A model generated the notes under the pieces. That model saw only the letters and a program-made list of their open reading frames with translations. It was not told the origin of the DNA and made no database searches. From Vibrio sonorensis (GTDB lineage: Bacteria; Pseudomonadota; Gammaproteobacteria; Enterobacterales; Vibrionaceae), in contig NZ_LJJE01000035.1 of the NCBI RefSeq assembly GCF_001854765.1, forward strand, positions 79,581-143,580: a DNA stretch of 64,000 nucleotides, written 5' to 3'. Position numbers and translations under genes: made by a program. How positions within the stretch are numbered: the stretch's first letter is position 1; each line of letters starts with the position of its first letter. Below, one piece after another: positions 29,590-40,933 of this stretch.

Positions 29590-30210
29590 ATGTCTCGATA
29601 TTGCTCTCAATGTGGTAAAGCGATAAAGGCTTGTATTTGTCAATGGATACAAAGCCTAACATCGAATGTAGAGTTAATCATCCTCCAACATCCCACCGAG
29701 CAAAAGCGGCCTTTGGGAACCGCTCGTATTTTGAACCTGAGTCTCGCCAATAGTTACTGCTTTATCGGAGAAAACTTTACCGATGACTCAGCGCTGAACG
29801 AGCTACTGCAAGAGGAAGATACGCGCCATTATGTACTTTTCCCTAGTGAAGAATCGCTCAATGCTCAAATGATTGCGCAGAACTTGGATGTGCGCAAAAG
29901 CAAAGTCAGAGTGATACTGATTGATGGGACGTGGAAAAAAGCGTACAAAATATGGCAGCTTTCTAACAATCTACACTCTTTGCCACGCCTAGCGCTCCCA
30001 GAAGAGCTTCAAGGTAACTACAAAATACGCCAAGCGCCTTCCGATAATAGCCTTTCGACGGTTGAGGCGGGCTTTCACATCTTGTCTTTGCTAGAGCCGA
30101 ACAAAGATTTTTCACCACTTACGACCGCGTTTGAGAAAATGATTGAGTTTCAAATCGCGCAAATGCCACCGGGTGTATACGAAAAAAACTACCTCAAACC
30201 AAAAGGCTAA
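29590..30210 (+). CDS. DTW-domain tRNA-uridine aminocarboxypropyltransferase-like protein
   Basis: The 206-residue protein has an N-terminal CxxC...C zinc-type region ([14 protein letters not shown]) and the family signature [13 protein letters not shown] (D-x-T-W). Characterised DTW proteins such as E. coli TapT place acp3U in the tRNA variable loop using SAM. That activity is inferred here. [16 protein letters not shown] is another conserved family segment. The gene converges with the dGTPase gene, with the stops overlapping by four bases. Confidence 0.85.
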   Translation: MSRYCSQCGKAIKACICQWIQSLTSNVELIILQHPTEQKRPLGTARILNLSLANSYCFIGENFTDDSALNELLQEEDTRHYVLFPSEESLNAQMIAQNLDVRKSKVRVILIDGTWKKAYKIWQLSNNLHSLPRLALPEELQGNYKIRQAPSDNSLSTVEAGFHILSLLEPNKDFSPLTTAFEKMIEFQIAQMPPGVYEKNYLKPKG

Positions 30211-31526
30211 TGGGCAGAGAAGAGCTGCTGGTGCAGACGTTTTGCATGGCCATCGGTCATAGAAGAGATATAGTCTGCTATCACTCGGTGCCCTTCACCT
30301 TTTTGCTCACTCTTTTGCCATTGATTTCTCGTCTGCACTGGTAGTAAGCGTTCAGGATCGGCACTAAAGGCTTCAAAGATATCCATTATGATCTGTTGGC
30401 CTTTGTACTCGACGACTTGCACCTCAGGTACTTGAATGACGTACTGGCTGACAAAGCGCTTGAGAATATCTAAACCTTTCGCCATGCTCGGTTCTAAATA
30501 AGCGTTAAAGGCAAGCAGTTCGGAATCAAAAGCCACGTCGACCGGTTTTACTGAAATACTAGTAAGCAGAGCATTCACAATACCGCCAATGGCGTCTTTG
30601 CGTCGGTGGTGTTGTCCGGAGAACAGCATATCACTGACATCGAGGATATGTTTTTCAAACCAAGGGTCACCACACTCTGCTAATTGGCTAGCGGCGGCTT
30701 CATGCCATTGGTTTCGAGTCACCATGCCCAGTTCGATGGCGTCTTCTAAATCGTGCACGCCATAAGCGATATCATCAGCGAGTTCCATAATGGAGCAGTC
30801 TAACGATTTAAAACGAGTTTTTCGGTGTACGTTGGCTGGCGGCAGGGGTTCACGCATAGCGGCAAACTGCGTTTTATCTGCATCGCTCAAGGGTTTTAGT
30901 ACCCATGTGAACAGTGCTTGGTCGCAGTCGTAAATACCTTTGGCAGGTGACCAATCGCTGGCTTTGATCTGTCTAGGCTGGTGGTGACCAGTTTCCCCTC
31001 TTTGCGGGGCATGAGTCTGGCTGAGCAAAGCAGGGTACTTGATTAATCCAAGTAGGGTTCGCCGGGCTAAGTTCATGCCAAATTGCTCGGTGTAGGGTTC
31101 GAGCTGAGTGACAATTCGAAAGGTTTGCGCGTTGCCTTCAAATCCACCGTGTTCACGCATCATATAATTAAGTGCAATTTCACCACCGTGACCATAAGGA
31201 GGATGACCGATATCGTGAGCCAGACAGAGAGAGTCTATTAAACTGTCGGTCGGCAGTAGGTCTCGAAACTCAGGCTGCTTTTTTTTGAGTTGAGCGACGA
31301 TACCCGTGCCCAACTGAGCGGCTTCAAGAGAGTGGGTCAATCTGGTGCGGTGGAAGTCGTCAGTGCTGGTTCCATGGACTTGAGTTTTGGCCTGAAGTCT
31401 GCGAAATGCAGCAGAGTGAAGTATGCGAGCTCTATCGCGTTGATAGGGGCTGCGGTGATCATCTCGACGAATTTTGTGTTCGTCGTCATGCCGTTGTTGC
31501 CACAAAGGGCTAAGCTCAAATGTCAC
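30207..31526 (-). CDS. dGTPase-like HD-domain deoxynucleotide triphosphohydrolase
   Basis: The 439-residue HD-superfamily enzyme hydrolyses dNTPs to deoxynucleoside and triphosphate. The metal-binding residues are visible: His in [12 protein letters not shown], the HD pair in [15 protein letters not shown], and a later Asp in [16 protein letters not shown]. Families of this type influence dNTP pools and some restrict phages. It is upstream of nothing in an operon sense; yfbR lies 58 bases upstream on the same strand, making a two-gene nucleotide-hydrolysis cluster. Confidence 0.9.
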   Translation of the reverse strand: MTFELSPLWQQRHDDEHKIRRDDHRSPYQRDRARILHSAAFRRLQAKTQVHGTSTDDFHRTRLTHSLEAAQLGTGIVAQLKKKQPEFRDLLPTDSLIDSLCLAHDIGHPPYGHGGEIALNYMMREHGGFEGNAQTFRIVTQLEPYTEQFGMNLARRTLLGLIKYPALLSQTHAPQRGETGHHQPRQIKASDWSPAKGIYDCDQALFTWVLKPLSDADKTQFAAMREPLPPANVHRKTRFKSLDCSIMELADDIAYGVHDLEDAIELGMVTRNQWHEAAASQLAECGDPWFEKHILDVSDMLFSGQHHRRKDAIGGIVNALLTSISVKPVDVAFDSELLAFNAYLEPSMAKGLDILKRFVSQYVIQVPEVQVVEYKGQQIIMDIFEAFSADPERLLPVQTRNQWQKSEQKGEGHRVIADYISSMTDGHAKRLHQQLFSAH

Positions 31527-31584
31527 GTTAGGTACACCCCTATAGTTGGTCTTTTTCTAAGCGATGGTTATACAGTACAGCGAC

Positions 31585-32169
31585 TTAACTGATTTCGTCC
31601 AGTGATAACTCAAAACTCGGCGCAAAGGTATTTAAAAAGTACTCCATCTCTTCTGTCCAGCGTTCTTTTAGCGTGACATCGAGACGTTTTTTCGCCAGCG
31701 CGTACTCGTGATTGCCGGCACTGAGTTCCTCAAGGCATTTGAGATAAGCACAGATAGTGTCCGCTTGCTTTACGATCAAGGCGTCTTCTGGATGTGCGGC
31801 TTCAGAAAGTAGGTAAGGAGCAAAGTCGTCTTTAAACTCTTCCGGCAACATGCCAAGCAGTTTTTTCTCTGCGGCTGCTTCAATCTTTTTATACTCTTTT
31901 GCGATTTCGGGGCTGTAGTACTTCACCGGAGTGGGAAGATCACCCGTTAACACTTCGCTGGTGTCGTGATACATGCCCAATAAAGCTATGCGTTCTGGGT
32001 TGAGCTGTCCGCCAAACTTACGATTTTTAATTAAGGCTAAGGCGTGAGCCACAAAGGCGACTTGTAAGCTGTGTTCAGACACGTTTTCAACGGACACTGA
32101 TCGCATTAAAGGCCAACGCTGGATCAGTTTCATTCGAGCAAGGTGGGCAAAAAAGTGACTTTCTTTCAT
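31585..32169 (-). CDS. yfbR: 5'-deoxynucleotidase YfbR
   Basis: YfbR dephosphorylates deoxyribonucleoside 5'-monophosphates. The 194-residue HD-domain protein has [19 protein letters not shown] (first His), [19 protein letters not shown] (HD motif), and a late Asp in [16 protein letters not shown]. Length agrees with E. coli YfbR (199). It is next to alaA, as in E. coli. Confidence 0.94.
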   Translation of the reverse strand: MKESHFFAHLARMKLIQRWPLMRSVSVENVSEHSLQVAFVAHALALIKNRKFGGQLNPERIALLGMYHDTSEVLTGDLPTPVKYYSPEIAKEYKKIEAAAEKKLLGMLPEEFKDDFAPYLLSEAAHPEDALIVKQADTICAYLKCLEELSAGNHEYALAKKRLDVTLKERWTEEMEYFLNTFAPSFELSLDEIS

Positions 32170-32289
32170 TCTGTTTACTATCCCTGAAAAACAAAGGACA
32201 CACTTTCAGTTTAGGAAAGCATGTCCTTAAAGCCTAACACGATTTTATCAGTGACATTCAAGTCGCTAGATTAAAACGTTGCCTGTGTC

Positions 32290-33504
32290 TTATTGACGGT
32301 AAGTGGATAAGAAGCGTTCAAATCGACCAATAGCCATTTCCAGATCTTCGACGTGTGGCAGAGTAACAATGCGGAAGTGATCCGGTTTCGGCCAGTTAAA
32401 GCCCGTTCCTTGAACCAGAAGGACTTTTTCTTGGATTAGGAAATCCAGCACCATCTTTTGATCGTCTTTGATGTTGTACATCTTAGTGTCTATTTTCGGG
32501 AACAGGTACATTGCACCTTTGGGCTTGACGCAAGAGATACCGGGGATAGAGGTGATCAAATCGTAGGCTTTGTCGCGCTGCTCAAGCAAACGACCACCGG
32601 GTAGGAGTAGCTCGTTAATACTTTGATAGCCGCCGAGTGCAGTTTGAATCGCGTGTTGCATGGGAACATTGGCACACAAACGCATAGAAGCCAGCATTTC
32701 CAATCCTGCCACATAGCCTTGAGCTTGATGTTTAGGCCCAGTTAGGAACATCCAACCGCCGCGAAAACCGCATACGCGGTAAGCTTTTGACAAACCGTTA
32801 AAGGTAACGACCAATACGTCCTCGGTCAGAGTGGCGACAGAAGTATGTGTTGCTCCGTCATACAGTACTTTATCGTAGATTTCGTCAGCAAAAATGATGA
32901 GCTTGTGTTGGCGAGCCAGCTCAATGACCTCTAACAAGAAGTCTCTACTGTAGACCGCTCCGGTTGGGTTGTTAGGGTTAATCAGAACAATACCGCGAGT
33001 TTTCTTGGTGATCTTGCTCTTAATATCGTCCAAATCAGGATACCAATCGGCTTGCTCATCACACATATAATGAACGGCCTTACCACCTGATAGGGCGACA
33101 GATGCGGTCCATAGCGGGTAGTCTGGTGCAGGAACTAGCATTTCGTCCCCGTTGTCTAGCAAGGCTTGCATCGCCATAACAATCAACTCAGAGGCGCCGT
33201 TACCAATATAGACATCTTCTACGTCTAAAGAGTGAATGCCTTTTTTCTGATAATACTGAACCACAGCTTTGCGGGCAGAATAAATGCCCTTTGAATCACA
33301 GTAACCTTGAGAAGTAGGCAGGTTGCGAATTACATCAACCAGAATTTCATCTGGGGCGTCGAAACCAAACGGGGCAGGGTTGCCGATGTTCAGTTTCAGT
33401 ATTTTATGCCCCTCTTCCTCCATGCGCTTAGCATGTTTTAGTACAGGACCTCTAATGTCATAGCATACATTGTCGAGTTTTGACGACATCCCGATATTTT
33501 GCAT
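32290..33504 (-). CDS. alaA: Alanine aminotransferase AlaA
   Basis: This class I PLP aminotransferase makes L-alanine from pyruvate and glutamate. The 404 residues contain the N-terminal YDIRGPVL, NPNNPTGAVYS and the PLP-binding Lys in NGLSKAYRVCGFRGGW, ending with HFRIVTLPHVEDLE. It matches E. coli AlaA (YfbQ) in length and neighbourhood (yfbR downstream). Confidence 0.94.
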   Translation of the reverse strand: MQNIGMSSKLDNVCYDIRGPVLKHAKRMEEEGHKILKLNIGNPAPFGFDAPDEILVDVIRNLPTSQGYCDSKGIYSARKAVVQYYQKKGIHSLDVEDVYIGNGASELIVMAMQALLDNGDEMLVPAPDYPLWTASVALSGGKAVHYMCDEQADWYPDLDDIKSKITKKTRGIVLINPNNPTGAVYSRDFLLEVIELARQHKLIIFADEIYDKVLYDGATHTSVATLTEDVLVVTFNGLSKAYRVCGFRGGWMFLTGPKHQAQGYVAGLEMLASMRLCANVPMQHAIQTALGGYQSINELLLPGGRLLEQRDKAYDLITSIPGISCVKPKGAMYLFPKIDTKMYNIKDDQKMVLDFLIQEKVLLVQGTGFNWPKPDHFRIVTLPHVEDLEMAIGRFERFLSTYRQ

Positions 33505-33526
33505 TGATAAAATCCTATGAATTGTG

Positions 33527-33551
33527 TGATGTAAGTTATTAAATTACATCA
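33527..33551. promoter_or_regulatory. Inverted repeat upstream of alaA, candidate operator
   Basis: TGATGTAA-N9-TTACATCA, two perfect 8-base arms, sits 23-47 bases upstream of the alaA start codon. Position and symmetry suggest a transcription factor site. In E. coli alaA is controlled by Lrp, but this motif is not a recognisable Lrp box, so the factor is unknown. Confidence 0.5.
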
Positions 33552-33752
33552 TATAAGCTTTTGGTAGAATAAAAAACTGAAAATCGCGTTTTTTTTGTTT
33601 TTGGATTGTTCGCTTGTTATCACAGGATTCTGTAAAACATGCAAGACAACCTTGATCTCTACATGGTCTAACCATAGAGTAGCCTTCTAAAGAATCCAAA
33701 TACTGTATGTTAAGATTATTTGGGTAAGGTTCACTCAGCTAACGAGGTTGAT

Positions 33753-35059
33753 TTGTCACACTTTCATCAAGCCGTTAAAGCTTTGATCGAACGCGTTAAA
33801 CAAGCAGAGGATGGCGTTACGCGCATTGAAGAAGTTCTGGATCTCTCACCAGAGTTCTCTGCGATCGATTGGCTAGATGCCCAGCCTATTTATCCTAAAT
33901 TTTATTGGCAGTCCCGCGACACACGAGAAGAAGTGGTCGCTTTGGGGCAGTTGTTTACATTTTCCGACCCCGCTCCTGCGTACACCGTTCTCAACGAAGG
34001 CCAAAGAGTGTGGGGGGGCAAAGCCTTTGATGGTGAGAGCGATAAAAGCCGTCGTTGCATGCCGTCATTTTTCTTTTTACCCCAAATAGAATTGATTCGA
34101 TCCGAGCGTCAATGGTCGCTTGCCGTGAATCTCAATACAGATATCAGCCGTACACTTAGCAACTTGCGTAAGCTTTCGTTAGATGTGCGTCCGCTTGCGC
34201 CAATTAGCACTCATATTACGGCTATGACGCATACCCCAGCACTTCCCCAATGGGAAAAGAAAGTGGAACAAGCCTTGTGTGGTATCGACCAAAACCAATT
34301 TAAAAAAGTGGTTTTAGCGAGAAAAACCGAACTGGATCTATCGAGTGAAGTCAAGCCGACTCAGTTACTCAAGGCGAGTTACCAGCAAAATCATCACAGC
34401 TTCCACTTTATGTTGGCATTAGATAGCAAGCACGGTTTTATTGGTTCGACGCCAGAAAGGCTCTACTATCGACATGAACGGGAACTGCACACCGAAGCAC
34501 TAGCGGGCACAATAGGGCGCGGCAACAATGCGACCCACGATATGGAGTTAGCCAACTGGTTAAGTCGAGATAGCAAAAACCTCAATGAAAATCAGTATGT
34601 CGTTGATGACATTATTGAGCGTTTAGAGCCTCACTCGCAAAGTATTGAAGTGGAAGATGAAGCTCGTCTTGTTAGGCTTAGAAAGGTGCAACACCTCAAG
34701 CGCACCATTCAAGTTAAACTCAATGAAGGGATCAATGGCATTCAGTTGCTAGGCGCGCTGCAGCCTACGGCAGCAGTTGCGGGCTTACCGCGTAAAGAAG
34801 CTTGATATTTATTCGTGAAAATGAAGACTTTGCCAGAGGTTGGTATGCGGGATCTATCGGATATATCAGCCATCAGCAAGCAGAGTTTTGCGTGGCAATT
34901 CGAAGTGCTCTGATTGTGGATAAGCAAATTCAGTTATTTGCCGGAGCGGGTATTGTGCCGGGTTCGATAGCGGAAAGTGAGTGGCAGGAACTCGACAAAA
35001 AAATGTCTACGCTTTTGTCACTGATCAGTGATCACCCACCACTCGGTGTTGCTTCATGA
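33753..35059 (+). pseudogene. menF: Isochorismate synthase MenF, -1 frameshift
   Basis: MenF converts chorismate to isochorismate, the entry step to menaquinone. The frame is normal from a TTG start (LSHFHQAVKALIERV, with AACGAGG six bases before it) through KFYWQSRDTREEV, KKVVLARKTELDL and GLPRKEA. There, GCTTGA replaces the expected GCTTTG (one T lost at 34802-34803). The next frame carries the C-terminus [20 protein letters not shown]... to the stop. The stop overlaps menD (ATGA). An alternative upstream TTG at 33720 exists. A sequencing error is likely. Confidence 0.92.
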
Positions 35060-36762
35060 ATCAAGAACAAGCGGTCGTTAACCGCATTTGGAGCGAAACT
35101 CTACTAGAAGAGATCCACCGATTTGGCGCGGAGCATGTGTGCATCGCACCGGGCTCGCGCTCTACGCCATTAACTTTGCAAGCGGCCGAACACCCCCAGT
35201 TGAAAATACACACCCACTATGACGAAAGAGGGATAGGCTTTTATGCGTTAGGCCTTGCCAAGGCCACCCAAAAGCCAGTCGTTGTCGTGGTGACATCAGG
35301 CACGGCGGTTGCCAATCTTCTGCCTGCTATCGCAGAAGCGAACCTCACTGGCGAAAAGCTGGTTGTACTGACCGCCGATAGGCCAATTGAGCTTATTGAT
35401 TGCGGAGCAAATCAGGCGATCGAACAGACGGGAATTTTTTCTCATCATGTAACAGGTGCGATAAATTTGCCTTCACCAAGTACATCTACACCACTGGCTT
35501 GGTTATTGACCTCTGTCGATCAATTATTAGATAAGCAAGCTAAACAAGGCGGTGCAATTCATATTAATTGTGCGTATCCAGAGCCCTTGTATACCGACTT
35601 ACCATTAGAGCATCACGCTCAATATAGAGATGCGGTGATAGATTGGCGCGAGAATGGAAAAACTTACATTGAGCAAGTTCACCCCCAGCTTTCGCCTTGT
35701 GTCCCTTTGCAATCTATCGAAAGAGCTAAGGGCGTCATCGTTCTAGGCTCGGTTGACAGAGAAGAGGCTAAGGCAGTAAAAGCGTTAGCGGAGAGACTTC
35801 AATGGCCTTTGTTAGCCGATCCTCAGTCGGGAGTAAGCAGTGCTTGGGCTCATTTCGATATCTGGCTACAAAACGAGGTGTGGGCTGATAAACTCGCCAG
35901 TTGCGATCTGATTGTTCAGTTTGGTGCGCGTCTGGTCTCCAAACGACTTAATCAGTGGATAGAGCAGCAAGTTGCGCTAAAGAAAAGTCAGTACTGGTTA
36001 GTTACTCCACAAGACAAAAGGTTGAACCCCGCTCATGTGCCACAAACGCAGTATATTGCGCCAGTGTCTAATTGGGTAAGTTGGGTTAATGACAACCTGT
36101 TAGTAGACAAACTTGAACACGGCGGATGGGAAAGAGAACTGTCACCAATGGTTGTGCAGTTAAAACAACTTATCGCATCTGAAAGCCCTGTTAAAGCGAG
36201 TGAACTGGGTTTGGCCTTAGCGCTTTCGAACTTTGACAATGTTGACCTGTTTATAGGAAACAGTCTTTTTGTTCGTCTCGTCGATATGTTTTCTGATTTA
36301 GACGGCAACAGAGTCTATACCAATCGAGGCGCGTCTGGTATCGATGGCCTAATCGCTACCGCTTCGGGTGTTTTTCAAGGGAATCAACGGGCAGGAGTGG
36401 CCGTTCTTGGCGATACGTCATTGCTCTACGATTTGAACTCTCTTGCGCTATTAAAACACGCGATAGAGCCAGTTGTCGTGTTTGTGACCAACAATGACGG
36501 TGGGTCGATTTTCGAACTTTTACCTGTTCCCGATAAGCAAAAAATAGCACTCTACCAAATGCCTCACGGCATGGATTTTAAGTACGCGGCTAAACAGTTT
36601 GGTCTGACTTATCTCTTGGCGAGTGAAATGAAACAAACCGTACAAGCGGCGAAAGATCATCTGAAGTCAGGGCAGGGGACCTTGTTAGTCGAAATTCAAA
36701 CGCCGCCAGATGAGGCCAGTAAAACGATTAAAAAAGTGGTGAGTGATAGTGCCCGTTTGTAG
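35056..36762 (+). CDS. menD: SEPHCHC synthase MenD
   Basis: MenD is the ThDP-dependent enzyme joining isochorismate and 2-oxoglutarate. The 568 residues include the N-terminal [17 protein letters not shown] with the family's catalytic Glu region, [13 protein letters not shown], and the ThDP/Mg motif [15 protein letters not shown]... [12 protein letters not shown]. Start overlaps the menF stop by four bases and its end overlaps menH by 20 bases, indicating a tightly coupled operon. Confidence 0.96.
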   Translation: MNQEQAVVNRIWSETLLEEIHRFGAEHVCIAPGSRSTPLTLQAAEHPQLKIHTHYDERGIGFYALGLAKATQKPVVVVVTSGTAVANLLPAIAEANLTGEKLVVLTADRPIELIDCGANQAIEQTGIFSHHVTGAINLPSPSTSTPLAWLLTSVDQLLDKQAKQGGAIHINCAYPEPLYTDLPLEHHAQYRDAVIDWRENGKTYIEQVHPQLSPCVPLQSIERAKGVIVLGSVDREEAKAVKALAERLQWPLLADPQSGVSSAWAHFDIWLQNEVWADKLASCDLIVQFGARLVSKRLNQWIEQQVALKKSQYWLVTPQDKRLNPAHVPQTQYIAPVSNWVSWVNDNLLVDKLEHGGWERELSPMVVQLKQLIASESPVKASELGLALALSNFDNVDLFIGNSLFVRLVDMFSDLDGNRVYTNRGASGIDGLIATASGVFQGNQRAGVAVLGDTSLLYDLNSLALLKHAIEPVVVFVTNNDGGSIFELLPVPDKQKIALYQMPHGMDFKYAAKQFGLTYLLASEMKQTVQAAKDHLKSGQGTLLVEIQTPPDEASKTIKKVVSDSARL

Positions 36763-37543
36763 TCGCAGCACCGTTAAAACTCAGCATGGGGAAATGCCAG
36801 TCTTGGTATTTGTTCACGGCTTACTCGGCGATGTTTCAGATTGGCAGTCCACCCTTAAATATTTACCGCACTTCCCTTCACTATGCCTTGACCTCCCCGG
36901 TCATGGACAGTTATCGCATTACAATATTGATGATTTCACCGATAGCGATAGTTGGCTCAAACGCGCTTTAAAAGAGGCCTTACCGCCTAAGCAGCCTTAT
37001 GTGCTGATTGGCTATTCACTTGGAGCAAGGATCATCATGCACGCATTAATGAGTGATTGTCTAAGCAAAGAGACAATGGTGGCTGCGATAATAGAGGGCG
37101 GTAATTTTGGTTTGCAGTCTAATGAGGAAAAACACCTTAGATGGCAATCAGACCAACAATGGTCCATGCGATTTTGCAATGAACCCATTGAACAGGTGTT
37201 GAACGATTGGTACCAACAAGCGGTGTTTTCCGACTTAAACCATGAGCAAAGACAAGAATTAATAGACCTTCGCAGTGATAATCTAGGCGCGGCGATTGGT
37301 CATATGTTGCTGGCAACTTCACTCTCTAAACAACCCTACTTGTTAGAGCAGTTAAAGCAGGTTGAAATACCAGTACATTATATCGTTGGCGAAAAAGACA
37401 AAAAATTTCGTTCTATTGCAGAACAAAGTGGCCTGTCTTTTAGTCAAATAACAAAAGCGGGACACAATACACATAAGATGAACCCAAAAGCTTTTGCGGC
37501 AGTAATAGAAAAAACCGTTTTAACTCATATGGGTAACGGATAG
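36743..37543 (+). CDS. menH: SHCHC synthase MenH
   Basis: MenH, an alpha/beta hydrolase, eliminates pyruvate from SEPHCHC. Its triad is visible: Ser in GYSLGAR, Asp in GEKDKKF and His in AGHNTHKM, with the oxyanion segment VHGLLGD. The start is a GTG inside the menD 3' end; another GTG two codons on is possible. Length 266 is typical. Confidence 0.9.
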   Translation: MIVPVCSRSTVKTQHGEMPVLVFVHGLLGDVSDWQSTLKYLPHFPSLCLDLPGHGQLSHYNIDDFTDSDSWLKRALKEALPPKQPYVLIGYSLGARIIMHALMSDCLSKETMVAAIIEGGNFGLQSNEEKHLRWQSDQQWSMRFCNEPIEQVLNDWYQQAVFSDLNHEQRQELIDLRSDNLGAAIGHMLLATSLSKQPYLLEQLKQVEIPVHYIVGEKDKKFRSIAEQSGLSFSQITKAGHNTHKMNPKAFAAVIEKTVLTHMGNG

Positions 37544-37551
37544 AAGAATAG

Positions 37552-38430
37552 ATGGGATACAGCATGGCTAAAACAGTAGGCATTACCGAAGAAGAACTTT
37601 ACGCACCCGTAAACTGGCAGGATGTGACCGGCGAATATGAGGACATTTATTATCACAAGTCCGATGATGGCATCGCTAAGATTACTATTGCACGCCCACA
37701 AGTGCGTAATGCCTTTCGACCTCAGACCGTCAAAGAGATGATTGATGCGTTAGCAAAAGCGCGTTATGACGAAGAAGTAGGCGTCATCATACTCACTGGC
37801 CTAGGCGAAAAAGCCTTCTGTTCAGGCGGCGACCAAAAGATCCGCGGTGACTACGGCGGCTACAAAGACGATTCTGGTGTGCACCACCTCAACGTTCTTG
37901 ATTTTCAACGTCAGATCCGTACTTGTCCAAAACCCGTGATTGCATCGGTGGCTGGATGGGCAGTGGGTGGCGGACACGTTCTTCACATGATGTGTGACTT
38001 AACTATCGCAGCCGAAAACGCTCAGTTTGGTCAAACTGGCCCGAAAGTTGGATCCTTTGATGGCGGCTGGGGCGCATCGTATATGGCTCGTATCGTGGGT
38101 CAAAAGAAAGCGCGTGAAATATGGTTCTTATGTCGCTTTTACGATGCACAGGAAGCGCTGGATATGGGACTGGTTAACACGGTTGTTCCTTTGGAAGAAC
38201 TTGAGCGCGAAACGGTGCGTTGGTGTCGTGAAACACTGCAACACAGCCCAATGGCACTGCGTTGCTTGAAAGCGGCACTCAATGCAGACTGTGATGGACA
38301 AGCGGGACTGCAAGAGTTAGCCGGTAATGCGACTATGATGTTCTACATGACTGATGAAGGGCAAGAGGGGCGCAACGCATTTAATGAAAAGCGTCGTCCA
38401 GACTTTAATAAATTTCCACGTAATCCTTAA
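37552..38430 (+). CDS. menB: 1,4-dihydroxy-2-naphthoyl-CoA synthase MenB
   Basis: MenB, a crotonase-fold enzyme, cyclises o-succinylbenzoyl-CoA. Signatures: [55 protein letters not shown] and the C-terminal [12 protein letters not shown]. Two starts are possible, the first ATG (MGYSMAKTV) or the ATG four codons in (MAKTVGI); both have purine-rich leaders. The following gap of about 70 bases leads to menC. Confidence 0.95.
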   Translation: MGYSMAKTVGITEEELYAPVNWQDVTGEYEDIYYHKSDDGIAKITIARPQVRNAFRPQTVKEMIDALAKARYDEEVGVIILTGLGEKAFCSGGDQKIRGDYGGYKDDSGVHHLNVLDFQRQIRTCPKPVIASVAGWAVGGGHVLHMMCDLTIAAENAQFGQTGPKVGSFDGGWGASYMARIVGQKKAREIWFLCRFYDAQEALDMGLVNTVVPLEELERETVRWCRETLQHSPMALRCLKAALNADCDGQAGLQELAGNATMMFYMTDEGQEGRNAFNEKRRPDFNKFPRNP

Positions 38431-38499
38431 TGCGCGACTTTTTCTAGAACGTACAAGTAGAAAAGCGGCACTTAATGAAATGGATGTGAAGGGTTAACG

Positions 38500-39489
38500 A
38501 TGAGAACGGCGAAAATTTACCGTTACGCACTGCCTATGGATAGTGGTGTGATACTGCGAGAGCAGCGCCTAACTGAGCGAGTTGGATTTATTGTTGAACT
38601 CAGTGAAGGCGACAAATTCGGCCGAGGGGAGATCGCTCCTTTGCCGGGTTTCAGTAGTGAAACCGAAGAAGAAGCTTATGCTCAGTTAGTTGAACAGGCT
38701 TCTCTATGGGTGAAAGGTGAACAGGTGGATGATACTTCTTGGTATCCTTCCGTCGCCTTTGGCTTATCAATGGCGAAGCTAGAACTAGAAAATGGTCTAC
38801 CACAAGCGGGTAATTACCAAGCTGCTCCGCTTTGCTCTGGGGATCCCGATGAGTTGCTACCTAAGCTTGCCAATATGAGTGGCGAGAAAGTCGCTAAGGT
38901 TAAAGTTGGACTGTACGAAGCGATTCGCGACGGTTTGACGGTGAGCTTGTTTTTGGAATCCATTCCAGATCTAACACTGAGATTGGATGCCAATCGAGTG
39001 TGGTCAGCGGAAAAAGCACAAGAGTTTGCCAAGCATGTTGCTCCTTCTCTAAGACAGAGAATTTCGTTTATTGAAGAGCCTTGTCAGGTTCCCGGAGATA
39101 GCTTTTCATTTGCGATAGATACAGGCATTGCGATTGCTTGGGATGAAACGCTGCAACACGCGGTGCGAAATCCAGACTTTAGATTAGAAGATTTAACTGG
39201 CGCAAAGGCCATCATTATTAAACCTACCCTGATAGGTTCGGTTCAACGCTGTCAGGAACTAGTGAAAAGTGCCGCAAATCTAGGTATCAAAGTGGTGATT
39301 AGCTCTGCGATAGAAAGTTCTCTCGGCTTAACGCAGTTGGCGAGAATGGCTCAGTGGTTAACACCTGAAACCGTGCCCGGATTAGATACTATTTCACTGT
39401 TTGCGGAGCAGCTAGAAGTACCTTGGCCGACAAGTGATCTTCCTATTCGCTCTTTAAGTGAGCAGTCACTTATCTGGCAGGAGCTGTAA
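38500..39489 (+). CDS. menC: o-Succinylbenzoate synthase MenC
   Basis: MenC, of the enolase superfamily, dehydrates SHCHC to o-succinylbenzoate. Visible catalytic elements: KVKVG (Lys), LRLDANR (Asp), IEEPC (Glu), AWDETL (Asp) and IIIKPTLIG (Lys). The 329 residues are of normal length. Its stop shares a base with the menE start (TAATG). Confidence 0.93.
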   Translation: MRTAKIYRYALPMDSGVILREQRLTERVGFIVELSEGDKFGRGEIAPLPGFSSETEEEAYAQLVEQASLWVKGEQVDDTSWYPSVAFGLSMAKLELENGLPQAGNYQAAPLCSGDPDELLPKLANMSGEKVAKVKVGLYEAIRDGLTVSLFLESIPDLTLRLDANRVWSAEKAQEFAKHVAPSLRQRISFIEEPCQVPGDSFSFAIDTGIAIAWDETLQHAVRNPDFRLEDLTGAKAIIIKPTLIGSVQRCQELVKSAANLGIKVVISSAIESSLGLTQLARMAQWLTPETVPGLDTISLFAEQLEVPWPTSDLPIRSLSEQSLIWQEL

Positions 39490-40844
39490 TGCAATGGGAT
39501 AGTCATCCCGTCAGGGTGTGGGCACAATCACACCCTGATAAACTTGCCTTAATCACTCCGCAAAAAAACTACACATGGCAAACCTTAGATAACGCCATTG
39601 ATCAACTCGCCCAGTCACTTGAACAAAAGGGAATTGGTAACGGCAGCCTGATCACTGCGATAGGGAAAAATAGTGTTGATCTTCTGCTTTTGATTTTGGC
39701 TTGTCATAGGATATCGGCGATGACGGCGGTGACAATGCCACGTCCCGACAGCGAGTTAGAGACCTGTTTAAATACCCTTTATTCTCCCCAACAGCCTAGG
39801 TGGATATGGTCTTCTCAAGCCGATGTTTGTCGTTGGCGTCAACGGGTGAAGAGTTCTAACCCTCAATCGAGTTACAAAGTATCGTCTCCTGCCACGATTA
39901 CATTTACTTCGGGAAGCAGCGGCACGCCTAAAGCCGTATTACACACTCATCAACAGCACTTTGCTTCTGCGTCAGGTTTACTTGAGCCGTTCTCCTTTAA
40001 TAAAGGTGATACGTGGTTGCTAAGTCTGCCACTCTACCACGTATCTGGCTTGGCAATTGTGTATCGATGGCTTCTCGCTGGCGCTTGTTTGAAAATAGGC
40101 GAAGGGGATCTAAGCATTGATATTCAAGGGGTTAGCCATGCTTCACTTGTTCCCACTCAGCTTTCAAGGCTGATGACAACCAATGCCACTGACAGGCTAA
40201 AGCGGGTACTTCTCGGTGGTGCCAATATTCCTCTTGAACTGTGTGAGCAAGCCAGTGCGAGAAACATTGATACTTGGCTTGGATATGGGATGACAGAGAT
40301 GGCATCAACCATCACTGCAAAACGCTACGATGGCCTAAAAGGTGTTGGCGGTTGCTTACCTAAGCGCGAACTCACTATCAAAGACTCTCAAATATACGTG
40401 CGTGGAGATACGCTGGCAGAGGGGTATTATCACCAAGGTAAAATCAACCCGTTGATTGATAAGGAGGGGTGGTTTTGCACTGGAGATTTAGGGGAATGGC
40501 TCAATGACCAACTTGTCATCAAAGGCCGCACTGATAATCAATTTATCTCTGGTGGAGAAAACATTCACTGCGAGGAAATTGAGGGGGCATTGATGTCGAT
40601 ACCAGAGATCGGCAATGCTTTGGTACTCCCTCAACCAGATGCTGATTATGGTTATCGCCCCGTTGCTTATGTTGATTGGGTCGAACAGCCCCTATCTAAG
40701 TCGAAAATAGAGTCTATTTTGGCCAAGTATTTGGTGAAGTTTAAGTGGCCAGTAGAATACTATTTGATACCAGAAACTCTGCTGGCTTCAGGTATTAAAG
40801 TCTCGCGTAAAGCACTTATTGAGCACCATGAATCTCAAGGTTAG
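39489..40844 (+). CDS. menE: o-Succinylbenzoate-CoA ligase MenE
   Basis: MenE is an AMP-forming acyl-CoA synthetase activating o-succinylbenzoate. The P-loop-like TFTSGSSGTPKAVLHTHQQH is followed by GYGMTEMAST, a GDLGEW hinge-type segment and GGENIHCEEIE. The 451 residues are slightly short but complete. It is the last gene of the menF-D-H-B-C-E operon. Confidence 0.93.
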   Translation: MQWDSHPVRVWAQSHPDKLALITPQKNYTWQTLDNAIDQLAQSLEQKGIGNGSLITAIGKNSVDLLLLILACHRISAMTAVTMPRPDSELETCLNTLYSPQQPRWIWSSQADVCRWRQRVKSSNPQSSYKVSSPATITFTSGSSGTPKAVLHTHQQHFASASGLLEPFSFNKGDTWLLSLPLYHVSGLAIVYRWLLAGACLKIGEGDLSIDIQGVSHASLVPTQLSRLMTTNATDRLKRVLLGGANIPLELCEQASARNIDTWLGYGMTEMASTITAKRYDGLKGVGGCLPKRELTIKDSQIYVRGDTLAEGYYHQGKINPLIDKEGWFCTGDLGEWLNDQLVIKGRTDNQFISGGENIHCEEIEGALMSIPEIGNALVLPQPDADYGYRPVAYVDWVEQPLSKSKIESILAKYLVKFKWPVEYYLIPETLLASGIKVSRKALIEHHESQG

Positions 40845-40933
40845 TTGAAATAGAAATTTCATAGTCCAAAACTGAATTTCCACTCTTATATCTATGTTTC
40901 ATAATAACTGTGGATTTGATAGTTATCGGATAT

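Noticed and set aside
30207..30210. Overlap of DTW and dGTPase genes as a sign of error
   Set aside because: A 4-base overlap of convergent stops is common and both proteins end normally.
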